64,000 bases of DNA from DT-68 sp965263245 (GCA_965263245.1 CBDHHR010000280.1:124001-188000), one strand, 5' to 3'; positions 38,640-52,180 are shown, counted from the stretch's first letter. The notes: generated by a model not told the origin, from the sequence alone. Numbers and translations: made by a program.

Positions 38640-40010
38640 ACAGAACAAGGGAGTGTACAAAGACAGAACAAGGCAGTGTACAAAGACAGATCAAGGGAGT
38701 GTACAAAGACAGAACAAGGGAGTGTACAAAGACAGATCAAGGGAGTGTACATAGACAGAACAAGGGAGTGTACAAAGACAGAACAAGGGAGTGTACGAAG
38801 ACAGAACAAGGGAGTGTACATAGACAGAACAAGGGAGTGTACAAAGACAGAACAAGACAGTGTATGAAGACAGAACAAGGGAGTGTACAAAGACAGAACA
38901 AGGGAGTGTACAAAGACAGAACAAGGGAGTGTACAAGACAGAACAAGGGAGTGTACAAAGACAGAACAAGACAGTGTATGAAGACAGAACAAGGGAGTGT
39001 ACAAAGACAGAACAAGGGAGTGTACAAAGACAGAACAAGGGAGTGTACAAAGACAGAACAAGGGAGTGTATGAAGACAGAACAAGGGAGTGTACAAAGAC
39101 AGAACAAGGGAGTGTACAAAGACAGAACAAGGGAGTGTACAAAGACAGAACAAGACAGTGTACAAAGACAGAACAAGGGAGTGTACAAAGACAGAACAAG
39201 AGTGTACAAAGACAGAACAAGGGAGTGTACAAAGACAGAACAAGGGAGTGTACAAAGACAGAACAAGACAGTGTATGAAGACAGAACAAGGGAGTGTACA
39301 AAGACAGAACAAGGCAGTGTACAAAGACAGAACAAGGGAGTGTACAAAGACAGAACAAGGGAGTGTACAAAGACAGAACAAGGCAGTGTACAAAGACAGA
39401 TCAAGGGAGTGTACAAAGACAGATCAAGGGAGTGTACAAAGACAGAACAAGGGAGTGTATGAAGACAGAACAAGGGAGTGTACAAAGACAGATCAAGGGA
39501 GTGTACAAAGACAGAACAAGGGAGTGTACAAAGACAGATCAAGGGAGTGTACAAAGACAGAACAAGACAGTGTACAAAGACAGATCAAGGGAGTGTACAA
39601 AGACAGAACAAGGGAGTGTATGAAGACAGAACAAGGGAGTGTACAAAGACAGATCAATGGAGTGTACAAAGACAGAACAAGGGAGTGTACAAAGACAGAT
39701 CAAGGGAGTGTACAAAGACAGATCAAGGGAGTGTACAAAGACAGAACAAGGGAGTGTACAAAGACAGAACAAGGGAGTGAACAAAGACAGAACAAGGGAG
39801 TGTACAAAGACAGATCAAGGGAGTGTACAAAGACAGAACAAGGGAGTGTACAAAGACAGATCAAGGGAGTGTACAAAGACAGAACAAGGGAGTGTACATA
39901 GACAGATCAAGGGAGTGTACAAAGACAGAACAAGGCAGTGTACAAAGACAGATCAAGGCAGTGTACAAAGACAGATCAAGGGAGTGTACATAGACAGAAC
40001 AAGGGAGTGT
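38640..40010 (+). repeat. Variant-depleted (homogenised) segment of HOR3
   Basis: Across domain Bc, the following A block and the start of the fourth six-monomer site, the AC, GC, ATAG, TTAG, TCAG and ACAG variants present at the same monomer positions in HOR2 and partly in HOR4 are replaced by GG and AAAG forms. The distance between the shared anchors at 38318 and 39708 (1,390 bp) is the same as in HOR2 and HOR4 to within a base, so bases changed without monomer gain or loss. Confidence 0.8.
38739..39398 (+). repeat. B-type domain Bc, HOR3 (strongly homogenised)
   Basis: GAAC-only block in which almost every monomer is the majority form. GTTAG, TACATAGGCAG, TACACAG and TACGTAG are all absent; only a few GTGTATGAAG and one TACGAAG monomer remain. 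Compared with HOR2 Bc the variants are lost, but the distance between the flanking anchors is nearly the same. Confidence 0.8.
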
Positions 40011-40085
40011 ACAAAGACAGAACAAGACAGTGTACATAGACAGATCAAGGGAGTGAACAAAGACAGAACAAGGCAGTGTACAAAG
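39741..40085 (+). repeat. 138-bp sub-repeat, fourth site, HOR3 (partly homogenised)
   Basis: The position matches 11031-11375, but in the first unit CAAGAC, CAAGGC and ACATAG have become the majority CAAGGG and ACAAAG forms. The later units are closer to the other copies. Confidence 0.78.
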
Positions 40086-40391
40086 ACAGATCAAGGGAGT
40101 GTACAAAGACAGAACAAGGGAGTGTACAAAGACAGAACAAGGCAGTGTACAAAGACAGATCAAGGGAGTGTACAAAGACAGAACAAGGGAGTGTACAAAG
40201 ACAGAACAAGGGAGTGTACATAGACAGATCAAGGGAGTGTACAAAGACAGATCAAGGGAGTGAACAAAGACAGAACAAGGGAGTGTACAAAGACAGATCA
40301 AGGGAGTGTACAGAGACAGAACAAGGCAGTGTACAAAGACAGATCAAGGGAGTGTACATAGACAGAACAAGGGAGTGTACAAAGACAGATC

Positions 40392-41381
40392 AAGGGAGTG
40401 TACGAAGACAGAACAAGGGAGTGTACATAGGCAGAACAAGGGAGTGTACAAAGACAGAACAAGACAGTGTATGAAGACAGAACAAGGGAGTGTACAAAGA
40501 CAGAACAAGGGAGTGTACAAAGTTAGAACAAGGGAGTGTACATAGACAGAACAAGGAGAGTGTACAAAGACAGAACAAGGCAGTGTATGAAGACAGATCA
40601 AGGGAGTGTACATAGACAGAACAAGGGAGTGTACATAGACAGAACAAGGGAGTGTACAAAGACAGAACAAGACAGTGTATGAAGACAGAACAAGGGAGTG
40701 TACAAAGTTAGAACAAGGGAGTGTACATAGACAGAACAAGGGAGTGTATGAAGACAGAACAAGACAGTGTACAAAGTTAGAACAAGGGAGTGTGCAAAGG
40801 CAGAACAAGGGAGAGTGTATGAAGACAGAACAAGGCAGTGTACGTAGACAGAACAAGGGAGTGTACAAAGACAGAACAAGACAGTGTATGAAGACAGAAC
40901 AAGGGAGTGTACGAATACAGAACAAGGGAGTGTACAACAGACAGAACAAGACAGTGTATGAAGACAGAACAAGGGAGTGTACGAATACAGAACAAGGGAG
41001 TGTACAAAGACAGAACAAGGCAGTGTATGAATACAGAACAAGGGAGTGTACGAAGACAGAACAAGACAGTGTATGAATACAGAACAAGGGAGTGTATGAA
41101 TACAGAACAAGGGAGTGTACAAAGACAGAACAAGGCAGTGTATGAATACAGAACAAGGGAGTGTACAAAGACAGAACAAGGCAGTGTATGAATACAGAAC
41201 AAGGGAGTGTACAAAGACAGAACAAGGCAGTGTATGAATACAGAACAAGGGAGTGTACAAAGACAGAACAAGGGAGTGTACAAAGACAGAACAAGGCAGT
41301 GTACAAAAGACAGAACAAGACAGTGTACGAAGACAAAACAAGGCAGTGTACGAATACAGAACAAGGGAGTGTACAAAGACA
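40392..41381 (+). repeat. B-type domain Bd, HOR3
   Basis: Collinear with Bd of HOR1 in its second half. The first third differs: CAAGGAGAGTG near 40553, a GATC monomer near 40596, and a second GTTAG near 40707 without GGCAG, followed by GTGTATGAAG near 40745. This looks like a local rearrangement or partial conversion from a Ba-like sequence. Confidence 0.85.
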
Positions 41382-42075
41382 GATCAAGGGAGTGTACAAA
41401 GACAGAACAAGGGAGTGTACAAAGACAGAACAAGACAGTGTACAAAGACAGATCAAGGGAGTGTACAAAGACAGATCAAGGGAGTGTACAAAGACAGAAC
41501 AAGGGAGTGTACATAGAAATATCAAGGGAGTGTACAAAGACAGATCAAGGGAGTGAACAAAGACAGAACAAGGCAGTGTACAAAGACAGATCAAGGGAGT
41601 GTACATAGACAGATCAAGGGAGTGTACAAAGACAGATCAAGGGAGTGTACAAAGACAGAACAAGGGAGTGTACAAAGACAGAACAAGGCAGTGTACAAAG
41701 ACAGATCAAGGGAGTGTACAAAGACAGATCAAGGGAGTGTACATAGACAGATCAAGGGAGTGTACAAAGACAGAACAAGACAGTGTACATAGACAGATCA
41801 AGGGAGTGAACAAAGACAGAACAAGGCAGTGTACAAAGACAGATCAAGGCAGTGTACAAAGACAGATCAAGGGAGTGTACAAAGACAGAACAAGACAGTG
41901 TATGAAGACAGATCAAGGGAGTGTACAAAGACAGATCAAGGGAGTGAACAAAGACAGAACAAGGCAGTGTACAAAGACAGATCAAGGGAGTGAACAAAGA
42001 CAGAACAAGGCAGTGTACAAAGACAGATCAAGGGAGTGTACATAGACAGAACAAGGCAGTGTACAAAGACAGATC

Positions 42076-43060
42076 AAGGGAGTGTACGAAGACAGAACAA
42101 GGGAGTGTACATAGGCAGAACAAGGGAGTGTACAAAGACAGAACAAGACAGTGTATGAAGACAGAACAAGGGAGTGTACAAAGACAGAACAAGGGAGTGT
42201 ACACAGTTAGAACAAGGGAGTGTACATAGACAGAACAAGGGAGTGTACAAAGACAGAACAAGACAGTGTATGAAGACAGAACAAGGGAGTGTACATAGAC
42301 AGAACAAGGGAGTGTACATAGAAAGAACAAGGGAGTGTACAAAGACAGAACAAGACAGTGTATGAAGACAGAACAAGGGAGTGTACAAAGACAGAACAAG
42401 GGAGTGTACATAGACAGAACAAGGGAGTGTACAAAGACAGAACAAGACAGTGTACAAAGTTAGAACAAGGGAGTGTGCAAAGGCAGAACAAGAGTGTATG
42501 AAGACAGAACAAGGCAGTGTACGTAGACAGAACAAGGGAGTGTACAAAGACAGAACAAGACAGTGTATGAAGACAGAACAAGGGAGTGTACGAATACAGA
42601 ACAAGGGAGTGTACAAAAGACAGAACAAGACAGTGTATGAAGACAGAACAAGGGAGTGTACGAATACAGAACAAGGGAGTGTACAAAGACAGAACAAGGC
42701 AGTGTATGAATACAGAACAAGGGAGTGTATGAAGACAGAACAAGACAGTGTATGAATACAGAACAAGGGAGTGTATGAATACAGAACAAGGGAGTGTACA
42801 AAGACAGAACAAGGCAGTGTATGAATACAGAACAAGGGAGTGTACAAAGACAGAACAAGGCAGTGTATGAATACAGAACAAGGGAGTGTACAAAGACAGA
42901 TCAAGGCAGTGTATGAATACAGAACAAGGGAGTGTACAAAGGCAGAACAAGGGAGTGTACAAAGACAGAACAAGGCAGTGTACAAAAGACAGAACAAGAC
43001 AGTGTACGAAGACAAAACAAGGCAGTGTACGAATACAGAACAAGGGAGTGTACAAAGACA
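42076..43060 (+). repeat. B-type domain Be, HOR3
   Basis: Collinear with Be of HOR2 at an offset of 14,425 bp, with TACACAGTTAG near 42200, TACATAGAAAG near 42315 and TACAAAGGCAG near 42933. Confidence 0.9.
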
Positions 43061-43402
43061 GATCAAGGGAGTGTACAAAGACAGAACAAGGGAGTGTACA
43101 AAGACAGAACAAGACAGTGTACAAAGACAGATCAAGGGAGTGTACAAAGACAGATCAAGGGAGTGTACAAAGACAGAACAAGGGAGTGTACAAAGACAGA
43201 ACAAGACAGTGTACAAAGACAGATCAAGGGAGTGTACAAAGACAGATCAAGGGAGTGTACAAAGACAGAACAAGGGAGTGTACATAGACAGATCAAGGGA
43301 GTGTACAAAGACAGATCAAGGGAGTGAACAAAGACAGAACAAGGCAGTGTACAAAGACAGATCAAGGGAGTGTACATAGACAGATCAAGGGAGTGTACAA
43401 AG

Positions 43403-43816
43403 ACAGAACAAGACAGTGTACATAGACAGATCAAGGGAGTGAACAAAGACAGAACAAGGCAGTGTACAAAGACAGATCAAGGGAGTGTACAAAGACAGAT
43501 CAAGGGAGTGTACATAGACAGATCAAGGGAGTGTACACAGACAGAACAAGACAGTGTACATAGACAGATCAAGGGAGTGAACAAAGACAGAACAAGGCAG
43601 TGTACAAAGACAGATCAAGGCAATGTACAAAGACAGATCAAGGGAGTGTACATAGACAGATCAAGGGAGTGTACAAAGACAGAACAAGATAGTGTACATA
43701 GACAGATCAAGGGAGTGAACAAAGACAGAACAAGGCAGTGTACAAAGACAGATCAAGGGAGTGTACAAAGACAGATCAAGGGAGTGTACAAAGACAGAAC
43801 AAGGGAGTGTACAAAG
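43403..43816 (+). repeat. 138-bp sub-repeat, first site, HOR4
   Basis: Same three units and private marks as 293-706; CAATGTAC is at 43621. Confidence 0.88.
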
Positions 43817-44324
43817 ACAGAACAAGGCAGTGTACAAAGACAGATCAAGGGAGTGTACAAAGACAGAACAAGGGAGTGTACATAGACAGATCAAGGGAGT
43901 GTACATAGACAGATCAAGGGAGTGTACATAGACAGATCAAGGGAGTGTACAAAGACAGAACAAGGGAGTGTACATAGACAGATCAAGGGAGTGTACAAAG
44001 ACAGATCAAGGGAGTGTACAAAGACAGATCAAGGGAGTGTACATAGACAGATCAAGGGAGTGTACAAAGACAGAACAAGGGAGTGTACATAGACAGAACA
44101 AGGGAGTGTACATAGACAGATCAAGGGAGTGTACATAGACAGATCAAGGGAGTGTACAAAGACAGAACAAGGGAGTGTACATAGACAGATCAAGGGAGTG
44201 TACAAAGACAGATCAAGGGAGTGAACAAAGACAGAACAAGGCAGTGTACAAAGACAGAACAAGACAGTGTATGAAGACAGATCAAGGGAGTGTACAAAGA
44301 CAGATCAAGGGAGTGTACAAAGAC

Positions 44325-45150
44325 AGAACAAGAGTGTACAAAGACAGAACAAGACAGTGTATGAAGACAGATCAAGGGAGTGTACAAAGACAGATCAAGG
44401 GAGTGTACAAAGACAGAACGAGGCAGTGTACAAAGACAGAACAAGGCAGTGTACAAAGACAGATCAAGGGAGTGTACAAAGACAGAACAAGGGAGTGTAC
44501 ATAGACAGATCAAGGGAGTGTACAAAGACAGAACAAGGGAGTGTACATAGACAGATCAAGGGAGTGTACAAAGACAGATCAAGGGAGTGAACAAAGACAG
44601 AACAAGGCAGTGTACAAAGACAGAACAAGACAGTGTATGAAGACAGATCAAGGGAGTGTACAAAGACAGAACAAGGGAGTGTACAAAGACAGAACAAGGC
44701 AGTGTACAAAGACAGATCAAGGGAGTGTACAAAGACAGAACAAGGGAGTGTACATAGACAGATCAAGGGAGTGTACATAGACAGATCAAGGGAGTGTACA
44801 TAGACAGATCAAGGGAGTGTACAAAGACAGAACAAGGGAGTGTACATAGACAGATCAAGGGAGTGTACAAAGACAGATCAAGGGAGTGTACAAAGACAGA
44901 TCAAGGGAGTGTACATAGACAGATCAAGGGAGTGTACAAAGACAGAACAAGGGAGTGTACATAGACAGAACAAGGGAGTGTACATAGACAGATCAAGGGA
45001 GTGTACATAGACAGATCAAGGGAGTGTACAAAGACAGAACAAGGGAGTGTACATAGACAGATCAAGGGAGTGTACAAAGACAGATCAAGGGAGTGAACAA
45101 AGACAGAACAAGGAGTGTACAAAGACAGAACAAGACAGTGTATGAAGACA
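44325..45150 (+). repeat. Two indel sites at HOR offsets about 1.2 and 2.0 kb (HOR4)
   Basis: CAAGAGTG near 44331, and CAAGGAGTG near 45111 followed by CAGACAAGGG near 45149; the sequence between is regular 23-bp monomers. Confidence 0.83.
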
Positions 45151-46319
45151 GACAAGGGAGTGTACAAAGACAGATCAAGGGAGTGTACAAAGACAGATCA
45201 AGGGAGTGTACAAAGACAGAACAAGACAGTGTATGAAGACAGATCAAGGGAGTGTACAAAGACAGATCAAGGGAGTGAACAAAGACAGAACGAGGCAGTG
45301 TACAAAGACAGATCAAGGGAGTGAACAAAGACAGAACAAGGCAGTGTACAAAGACAGATCAAGGGAGTGTACATAGACAGAACAAGGCAGTGTACAAAGA
45401 CAGATCAAGGGAGTGTACATAGACAGAACAAGGCAGTGTACAAAGACAGAACAAGGGAGTGTACAAAGACAGAGCAAGGCAGTGTACAAAGACAGATCAA
45501 GGGAGTGTACATAGACAGATCAAGGGAGTGTACAAAGACAGAACAAGGGAGTGTACAAAGACAGATCAAGGGAGTGTACATAGACAGATCAAGGGAGTGT
45601 ACAAAGACAGATCAAGGGAGTGTACGAAGACAGAACAAGGGAGTGTACATAGACAGAACAAGGGAGTGTACAAAGACAGAACAAGACAGTGTATGAAGAC
45701 AGAACAAGGGAGTGTACAAAGACAGAACAAGACAGTGTATGAAGACAGAACAAGGCAGTGTACAAAGACAGATCAAGGCAGTGTACAAAGACAGATCAAG
45801 GGAGTGTACATAGACAGATCAAGGGTGTGTACAAAGACAGAACAAGACAGTGTACATAGACAGATCAAGGGAGTGAACAAAGACAGAACAAGGCAGTGTA
45901 CAAAGTCAGATCAAGGGAGTGTACAAAGACAGAACAAGGGAGTGTACAAAGACAGAACAAGGCAGTGTACAAAGACAGATCAAGGGAGTGTACAAAGACA
46001 GATCAAGGGAGTGTACAAAGACAGAACAAGGGAGTGTACATAGACAGATCAAGGGAGTGTACAAAGACAGATCAAGGGAGTGAACAAAGACAGAACAAGG
46101 CAGTGTACAAAGACAGATCAAGGGAGTGTACAAAGACAGAACAAGACAGTGTACAAAGACAGATCAAGGGAGTGTACAAAGACAGAACAAGACAGTGTAT
46201 GAAGACAGATCAAGGGAGTGTACAAAGACAGATCAATGGAGTGAACAAAGACAGAACAAGGCAGTGTACAAAGACAGATCAAGGGAGTGTACATAGACAG
46301 ATCAAGGGAGTGTACAAAG

Positions 46320-46664
46320 ACAGAACAAGACAGTGTACATAGACAGATCAAGGGAGTGAACAAAGACAGAACAAGGCAGTGTACAAAGACAGATCAAGGG
46401 AGTGTACAAAGACAGATCAAGGGAGTGTACATAGACAGATCAAGGGAGTGTACAAAGACAGAACAAGACAGTGTACATAGACAGATCAAGGGAGTGAACA
46501 AAGACAGAACAAGGCAGTGTACAAAGACAGATCAAGGCAGTGTACAAAGACAGATCAAGGGAGTGTACATAGACAGATCAAGGGTGTGTACAAAGACAGA
46601 ACAAGACAGTGTACATAGACAGATCAAGGGAGTGAACAAAGACAGAACAAGGCAGTGTACAAAG
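46320..46664 (+). repeat. 138-bp sub-repeat, second site, HOR4
   Basis: Two and a half units; exits into AAAGATCAGATCAAG near 46661, a one-base-longer form of the TCAG monomer. Confidence 0.86.
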
Positions 46665-46948
46665 ATCAGATCAAGGGAGTGTACAAAGACAGAACAAGGC
46701 AGTGTACAAAGACAGATCAAGGGAGTGTACAAAGACAGATCAAGGGAGTGTACAAAGACAGAACAAGGGAGTGTACATAGACAGATCAAGGGAGTGTACA
46801 AAGACAGATCAAGGGAGTGAACAAAGACAGAACAAGGCAGTGTACAAAGACAGATCAAGGGAGTGAACAGAGACAGAACAAGGCAGTGTACAAAGACAGA
46901 TCAAGGGAGTGTACATAGACAGAACAAGGCAGTGTACAAAGACAGATC

Positions 46949-48704
46949 AAGGGAGTGTACGAAGACAGAACAAGGGAGTGTACATAGGCAGAACAAGGGA
47001 GTGTACAAAGACAGAACAAGACAGTGTATGAAGACAGAACAAGGGAGTGTACAAAGACAGAACAAGGGAGTGTACAAAGTTAGAACAAGGGAGTGTACAT
47101 AGACAGAACAAGGGAGTGTACAAAGACAGAACAAGACAGTGTATGAAGACAGAACAAGGGAGTGTACATAGACAGAACAAGGGAGTGTACATAGACAGAA
47201 CAAGGGAGTGTACAAAGACAGAACAAGACAGTGTATGAAGACAGAACAAGGGAGTGTACAAAGACAGAACAAGGGAGTGTACATAGACAGAACAAGGGAG
47301 TGTACAAAGACAGAACAAGACAGTGTACAAAGTTAGAACAAGGGAGTGTGCAAAGGCAGAACAAGGAGAGTGTGCAAAGACAGAACAAGGAGAGTGTACG
47401 TAGACAGAACAAGGGAGTGTACAAAGACAGAACAAGACAGTGTATGAAGACAGAACAAGGGAGTGTACGAAGACAGAACAAGGGAGTGTACAACAGACAG
47501 AACAAGACAGTGTATGAAGACAGAACAAGGGAGTGTACGAATACAGAACAAGGGAGTGTACAAAGACAGAACAAGACAGTGTATGAAGACAGAACAAGGG
47601 AGTGTACAAAGTTAGAACAAGGGAGTGTGCAAAGGCAGAACAAGGGAGAGTGTATGAAGACAGAACAAGGCAGTGTACGTAGACAGAACAAGGGAGTGTA
47701 CAAAGACAGAACAAGACAGTGTACAAAGACAGAACAAGACAGTGTATGAAGACAGAACAAGGGAGTGTACAAAGACAGATCAAGGGAGTGTACATAGACA
47801 GAACAAGGGAGTGTACAAAGACAGAACAAGACAGTGTATGAAGACAGAACAAGGGAGTGTACAAAGACAGAACAAGGGAGTGTACAAAGTTAGAACAAGG
47901 GAGTGTGCAAAGGCAGAACAAGGGAGAGTGTATGAAGACAGAACAAGGCAGTGTACGTAAACAGAACAAGGGAGTGTACAAAGACAGAACAAGACAGTGT
48001 ACAAAGACAGAACAAGACAGTGTATGAAGACAGAACAAGGGAGTGTACAAAAGACAGAACAAGACAGTGTACGAATACAGAACAAGGCAGTGTATGAATA
48101 CAGAACAAGGGAGTGTACAAAGACAGAACAAGGGAGTGTACAAAAGACAGAACAAGACAGTGTACGAAGACAGATCAAGGGAGTGTACGAAGACAGATCA
48201 AGGGAGTGTACAAAGACAGAACAAGGGAGTGTACATAGACAGAACAAGGGAGTGTACAAAGACAGAACAAGACAGTGTATGAAGACAGAACAAGGGAGTG
48301 TACAAAGACAGAACAAGGGAGTGTACATAGACAGAACAAGGGAGTGTACAAAGACAGAACAAGACAGTGTATGAAGACAGAACAAGGGAGTGTACAAAGA
48401 CAGAACAAGGGAGTGTACATAGAGAGAACAAGGGAGTGTACAAAGACAGAACAAGACAGTGTATGAAGACAGAACAAGGGAGTGTACAAAGTTAGAACAA
48501 GGGAGTGTGCAAAGGCAGAACAAGGGAGAGTGTATGAAGACAGAACAAGGCAGTGTACGTAGACAGAACAAGGGAGTGTACAAAGACAGAACAAGACAGT
48601 GTACAAAGACAGAACAAGGGAGTGTACAAAGACAGAACAAGACAGTGTACAAAGACAGAACAAGGGAGTGTACAAAAGACAGAACAAGACAGTGTACGAA
48701 GACA
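46949..48704 (+). repeat. B-type domain Ba, HOR4
   Basis: Collinear with Ba of HOR1. At 47350-47400 the usual GGGAGAGTGTATG is replaced by two AAGGAGAGTG monomers, one before GTGCAAAGACAG and one before TACGTAGACAG, and an AACAGACAG monomer appears near 47492, a mark otherwise seen in Bb and Bd. Confidence 0.9.
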
Positions 48705-49195
48705 GATCAAGGGAGTGTACAAAGACAGAACAAGGGAGTGTACAAAGACAGATCAAGGGAGTGTACAAAGACAGAACAAGGGAGTGTACAAAGACAGATC
48801 AAGGGAGTGTACAAAGACAGATCAAGGGAGTGTACAAAGACAGAACAAGGGAGTGTACAAAGACAGATCAAGGGAGTGTACAAAGACAGATCAAGGGAGT
48901 GTACAAAGACAGAACAAGGGAGTGTACAAAGACATAACAAGACAGTGTACAAAGACAGATCAAGGGAGTGTACAAAGACAGATCAAGGGAGTGTACAAAG
49001 ACAGAACAAGGGAGTGTACAAAGACAGAACAAGACAGTGTACAAAGACAGATCAAGGGAGTGTACAAAGACAGATCAAGGGAGTGTACAAAGACAGAACA
49101 AGGGAGTGTACATAGACAGATCAAGGGAGTGTACATAGACAGAACAAGGGAGTGTACAAAGACAGAACAAGGGAGTGTACAAAGACAGATCAAGG

Positions 49196-49216
49196 GAGTG
49201 TACAGACAGACAAGGG
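49196..49216 (+). repeat. Indel site, HOR offset about 6.1 kb (HOR4)
   Basis: A single change, GTGTACAGACAGACAAGGG, which shortens one monomer. The same string occurs in HOR5 near 63627. Confidence 0.85.
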
Positions 49217-50540
49217 AGTGTACAAAGACAGAACAAGGCAGTGTACAAAGACAGATCAAGGGAGTGTACAAAGACAGAACAAGGCAGTGTACAAAGACAG
49301 ATCAAGGGAGTGTACAAAGACAGAACAAGGCAGTGTACAAAGACAGATCAAGGGAGTGTACAAAGACAGATCAAGGGAGTGTACAAAGACAGATCAAGGG
49401 AGTGTACAAAGACAGAACAAGGCAGTGTACGAAGACAGATCAAGGGAGTGTACAAAGACAGATCAAGGGAGTGTACATAGACAGATCAAGGGAGTGTACA
49501 AAGACAGAACAAGACAGTGTACAAAGACAGATCAAGGGAGTGTACAAAGACAGATCAAGGGAGTGTACAAAGACAGAACAAGGCAGTGTACAAAGACAGA
49601 TCAAGGGAGTGTACAAAGACAGATCAAGGGAGTGTACAAAGACAGAACAAGGGAGTGTACAAAGACAGAACAAGACAGTGTACAAAGACAGATCAAGGGA
49701 GTGTACAAAGACAGATCAAGGGAGTGTACAAAGACAGATCAAGGGAGTGTACAAAGACAGAACAAGGGAGTGTACATAGAAATATCAAGGGAGTGTACAA
49801 AGACAGATCAATGGAGTGAACAAAGACAGAACAAGGCAGTGTACAAAGACAGATCAAGGGAGTGTACATAGACAGATCAAGGGAGTGTACAAAGACAGAT
49901 CAAGGGAGTGTACAAAGACAGAACAAGACAGTGTACATAGACAGATCAAGGGAGTGAACAAAGACAGAACAAGGCAGTGTACAAAGACAGAGATCAAGGC
50001 AGTGTACAAAGACAGATCAAGGGAGTGTACATAGACAGATCAAGGGTGTGTACAAAGACAGAACAAGACAGTGTACACAGACATATCAAGGGAGTGAACA
50101 AAGACAGAACAAGGCAGTGTACAAAGTCAGATCAAGGGAGTGTACAAAGACAGAACAAGGGAGTGTACAAAGACAGAACAAGGCAGTGTACAAAGACAGA
50201 TCAAGGGAGTGTACAAAGACAGATCAAGGGAGTGTACAAAGACAGAACAAGGGAGTGTACATAGACAGATCAAGGGAGTGTACAAAGACAGATCAAGGGA
50301 GTGAACAAAGACAGAACAAGGCAGTGTACAAAGACAGATCAAGGGAGTGTACAAAGACAGAACAAGACAGTGTACAAAGACAGATCAAGGGAGTGTACAA
50401 AGACAGAACAAGACAGTGTATGAAGACAGATCAAGGGAGTGTACAAAGACAGATCAATGGAGTGAACAAAGACAGAACAAGGCAGTGTACAAAGACAGAT
50501 CAAGGGAGTGTACATAGACAGATCAAGGGAGTGTACAAAG

Positions 50541-50885
50541 ACAGAACAAGACAGTGTACATAGACAGATCAAGGGAGTGAACAAAGACAGAACAAGGCAG
50601 TGTACAAAGACAGATCAAGGGAGTGTACAAAGACAGATCAAGGGAGTGTACATAGACAGATCAAGGGAGTGTACAAAGACAGAACAAGACAGTGTACATA
50701 GACAGATCAAGGGAGTGAACAAAGACAGAACAAGGCAGTGTACAAAGACAGATCAAGGCAGTGTACAAAGACAGATCAAGGGAGTGTACATAGACAGATC
50801 AAGGGTGTGTACAAAGACAGAACAAGACAGTGTACATAGACAGATCAAGGGAGTGAACAAAGACAGAACAAGGCAGTGTACAAAG
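50541..50885 (+). repeat. 138-bp sub-repeat, third site, HOR4
   Basis: Same order as the third site in HOR3 at an offset of 14,435 bp. Confidence 0.87.
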
Positions 50886-51191
50886 TCAGATCAAGGGAGT
50901 GTACAAAGACAGAACAAGGGAGTGTACAAAGACAGAACAAGGCAGTGTACAAAGACAGATCAAGGGAGTGTACAAAGACAGATCAAGGGAGTGTACAAAG
51001 ACAGAACAAGGGAGTGTACATAGACAGATCAAGGGAGTGTACAAAGACAGATCAAGGGAGTGAACAAAGACAGAACAAGGCAGTGTACAAAGACAGATCA
51101 AGGGAGTGAACAGAGACAGAACAAGGCAGTGTACAAAGACAGATCAAGGGAGTGTACATAGACAGAACAAGGCAGTGTACAAAGACAGATC

Positions 51192-52180
51192 AAGGGAGTG
51201 TACGAAGACAGAACAAGGGAGTGTACATAGGCAGAACAAGGGAGTGTACAAAGACAGAACAAGACAGTGTATGAAGACAGAACAAGGGAGTGTACAAAGA
51301 CAGAACAAGGGAGTGTACAAAGTTAGAACAAGGGAGTGTACATAGACAGAACAAGGGAGTGTACAAAGACAGAACAAGACAGTGTATGAAGACAGAACAA
51401 GGGAGTGTACATAGACAGAACAAGGGAGTGTACATAGACAGAACAAGGGAGTGTACAAAGACAGAACAAGACAGTGTATGAAGACAGAACAAGGGAGTGT
51501 ACATAGACAGAACAAGGGAGTGTACATAGACAGAACAAGGGAGTGTACAAAGACAGAACAAGACAGTGTACAAAGTTAGAACAAGGGAGTGTGCAAAGGC
51601 AGAACAAGGGAGAGTGTATGAAGACAGAACAAGGCAGTGTACGTAGACAGAACAAGGGAGTGTACAAAGACAGAACAAGACAGTGTATGAAGACAGAACA
51701 AGGGAGTGTACGAATACAGAACAAGGGAGTGTACAACAGACAGAACAAGACAGTGTATGAAGACAGAACAAGGGAGTGTACGAATACAGAACAAGGGAGT
51801 GTACAAAGACAGAACAAGGCAGTGTATGAATACAGAACAAGGGAGTGTACGAAGACAGAACAAGACAGTGTATGAATACAGAACAAGGGAGTGTATGAAT
51901 ACAGAACAAGGGAGTGTACAAAGACAGAACAAGGCAGTGTATGAATACAGAACAAGGGAGTGTACAAAGACAGAACAAGGCAGTGTATGAATACAGAACA
52001 AGGGAGTGTACAAAGACAGATCAAGGCAGTGTATGAATACAGAACAAGGGAGTGTACAAAGACAGAACAAGGGAGTGTACAAAGACAGAACAAGGCAGTG
52101 TACAAAAGACAGAACAAGACAGTGTACGAAGACAAAACAAGGCAGTGTCCGAATACAGAACAAGGGAGTGTACAAAGACA
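51192..52180 (+). repeat. B-type domain Bb, HOR4
   Basis: Same length and marks as Bb of HOR1-HOR3, including GTGTCCGAATACAG near 52145. Confidence 0.9.

Larger units (their letters stand above)
28686..43110 (+). repeat. Higher-order repeat copy 3 (HOR3, 14,425 bp)
   Basis: Marks: CAATGTAC at 29196, GAGCAAGG near 31070, GTAAACAG near 33546, ACATAACAAG near 34524, ACAGAGATCAAGG near 35552. A-type intervals are 28686-32543, 34296-36756, 37746-38738, 39399-40391, 41382-42075 and 43061-43110. Between about 38.6 and 40.0 kb the usual AC/GC and ATAG variants are largely replaced by the majority GG and AAAG forms while the length stays that of HOR2 and HOR4. Confidence 0.93.

Noticed and set aside
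40344..41606. 420-codon open frame on the - strand, Cys/Leu-rich, as a membrane or secreted protein
   Set aside because: It is the antisense reading of the same satellite. Homologous positions in other HORs are broken or differ in length, and the hydrophobic look follows from reading the pyrimidine-rich strand.
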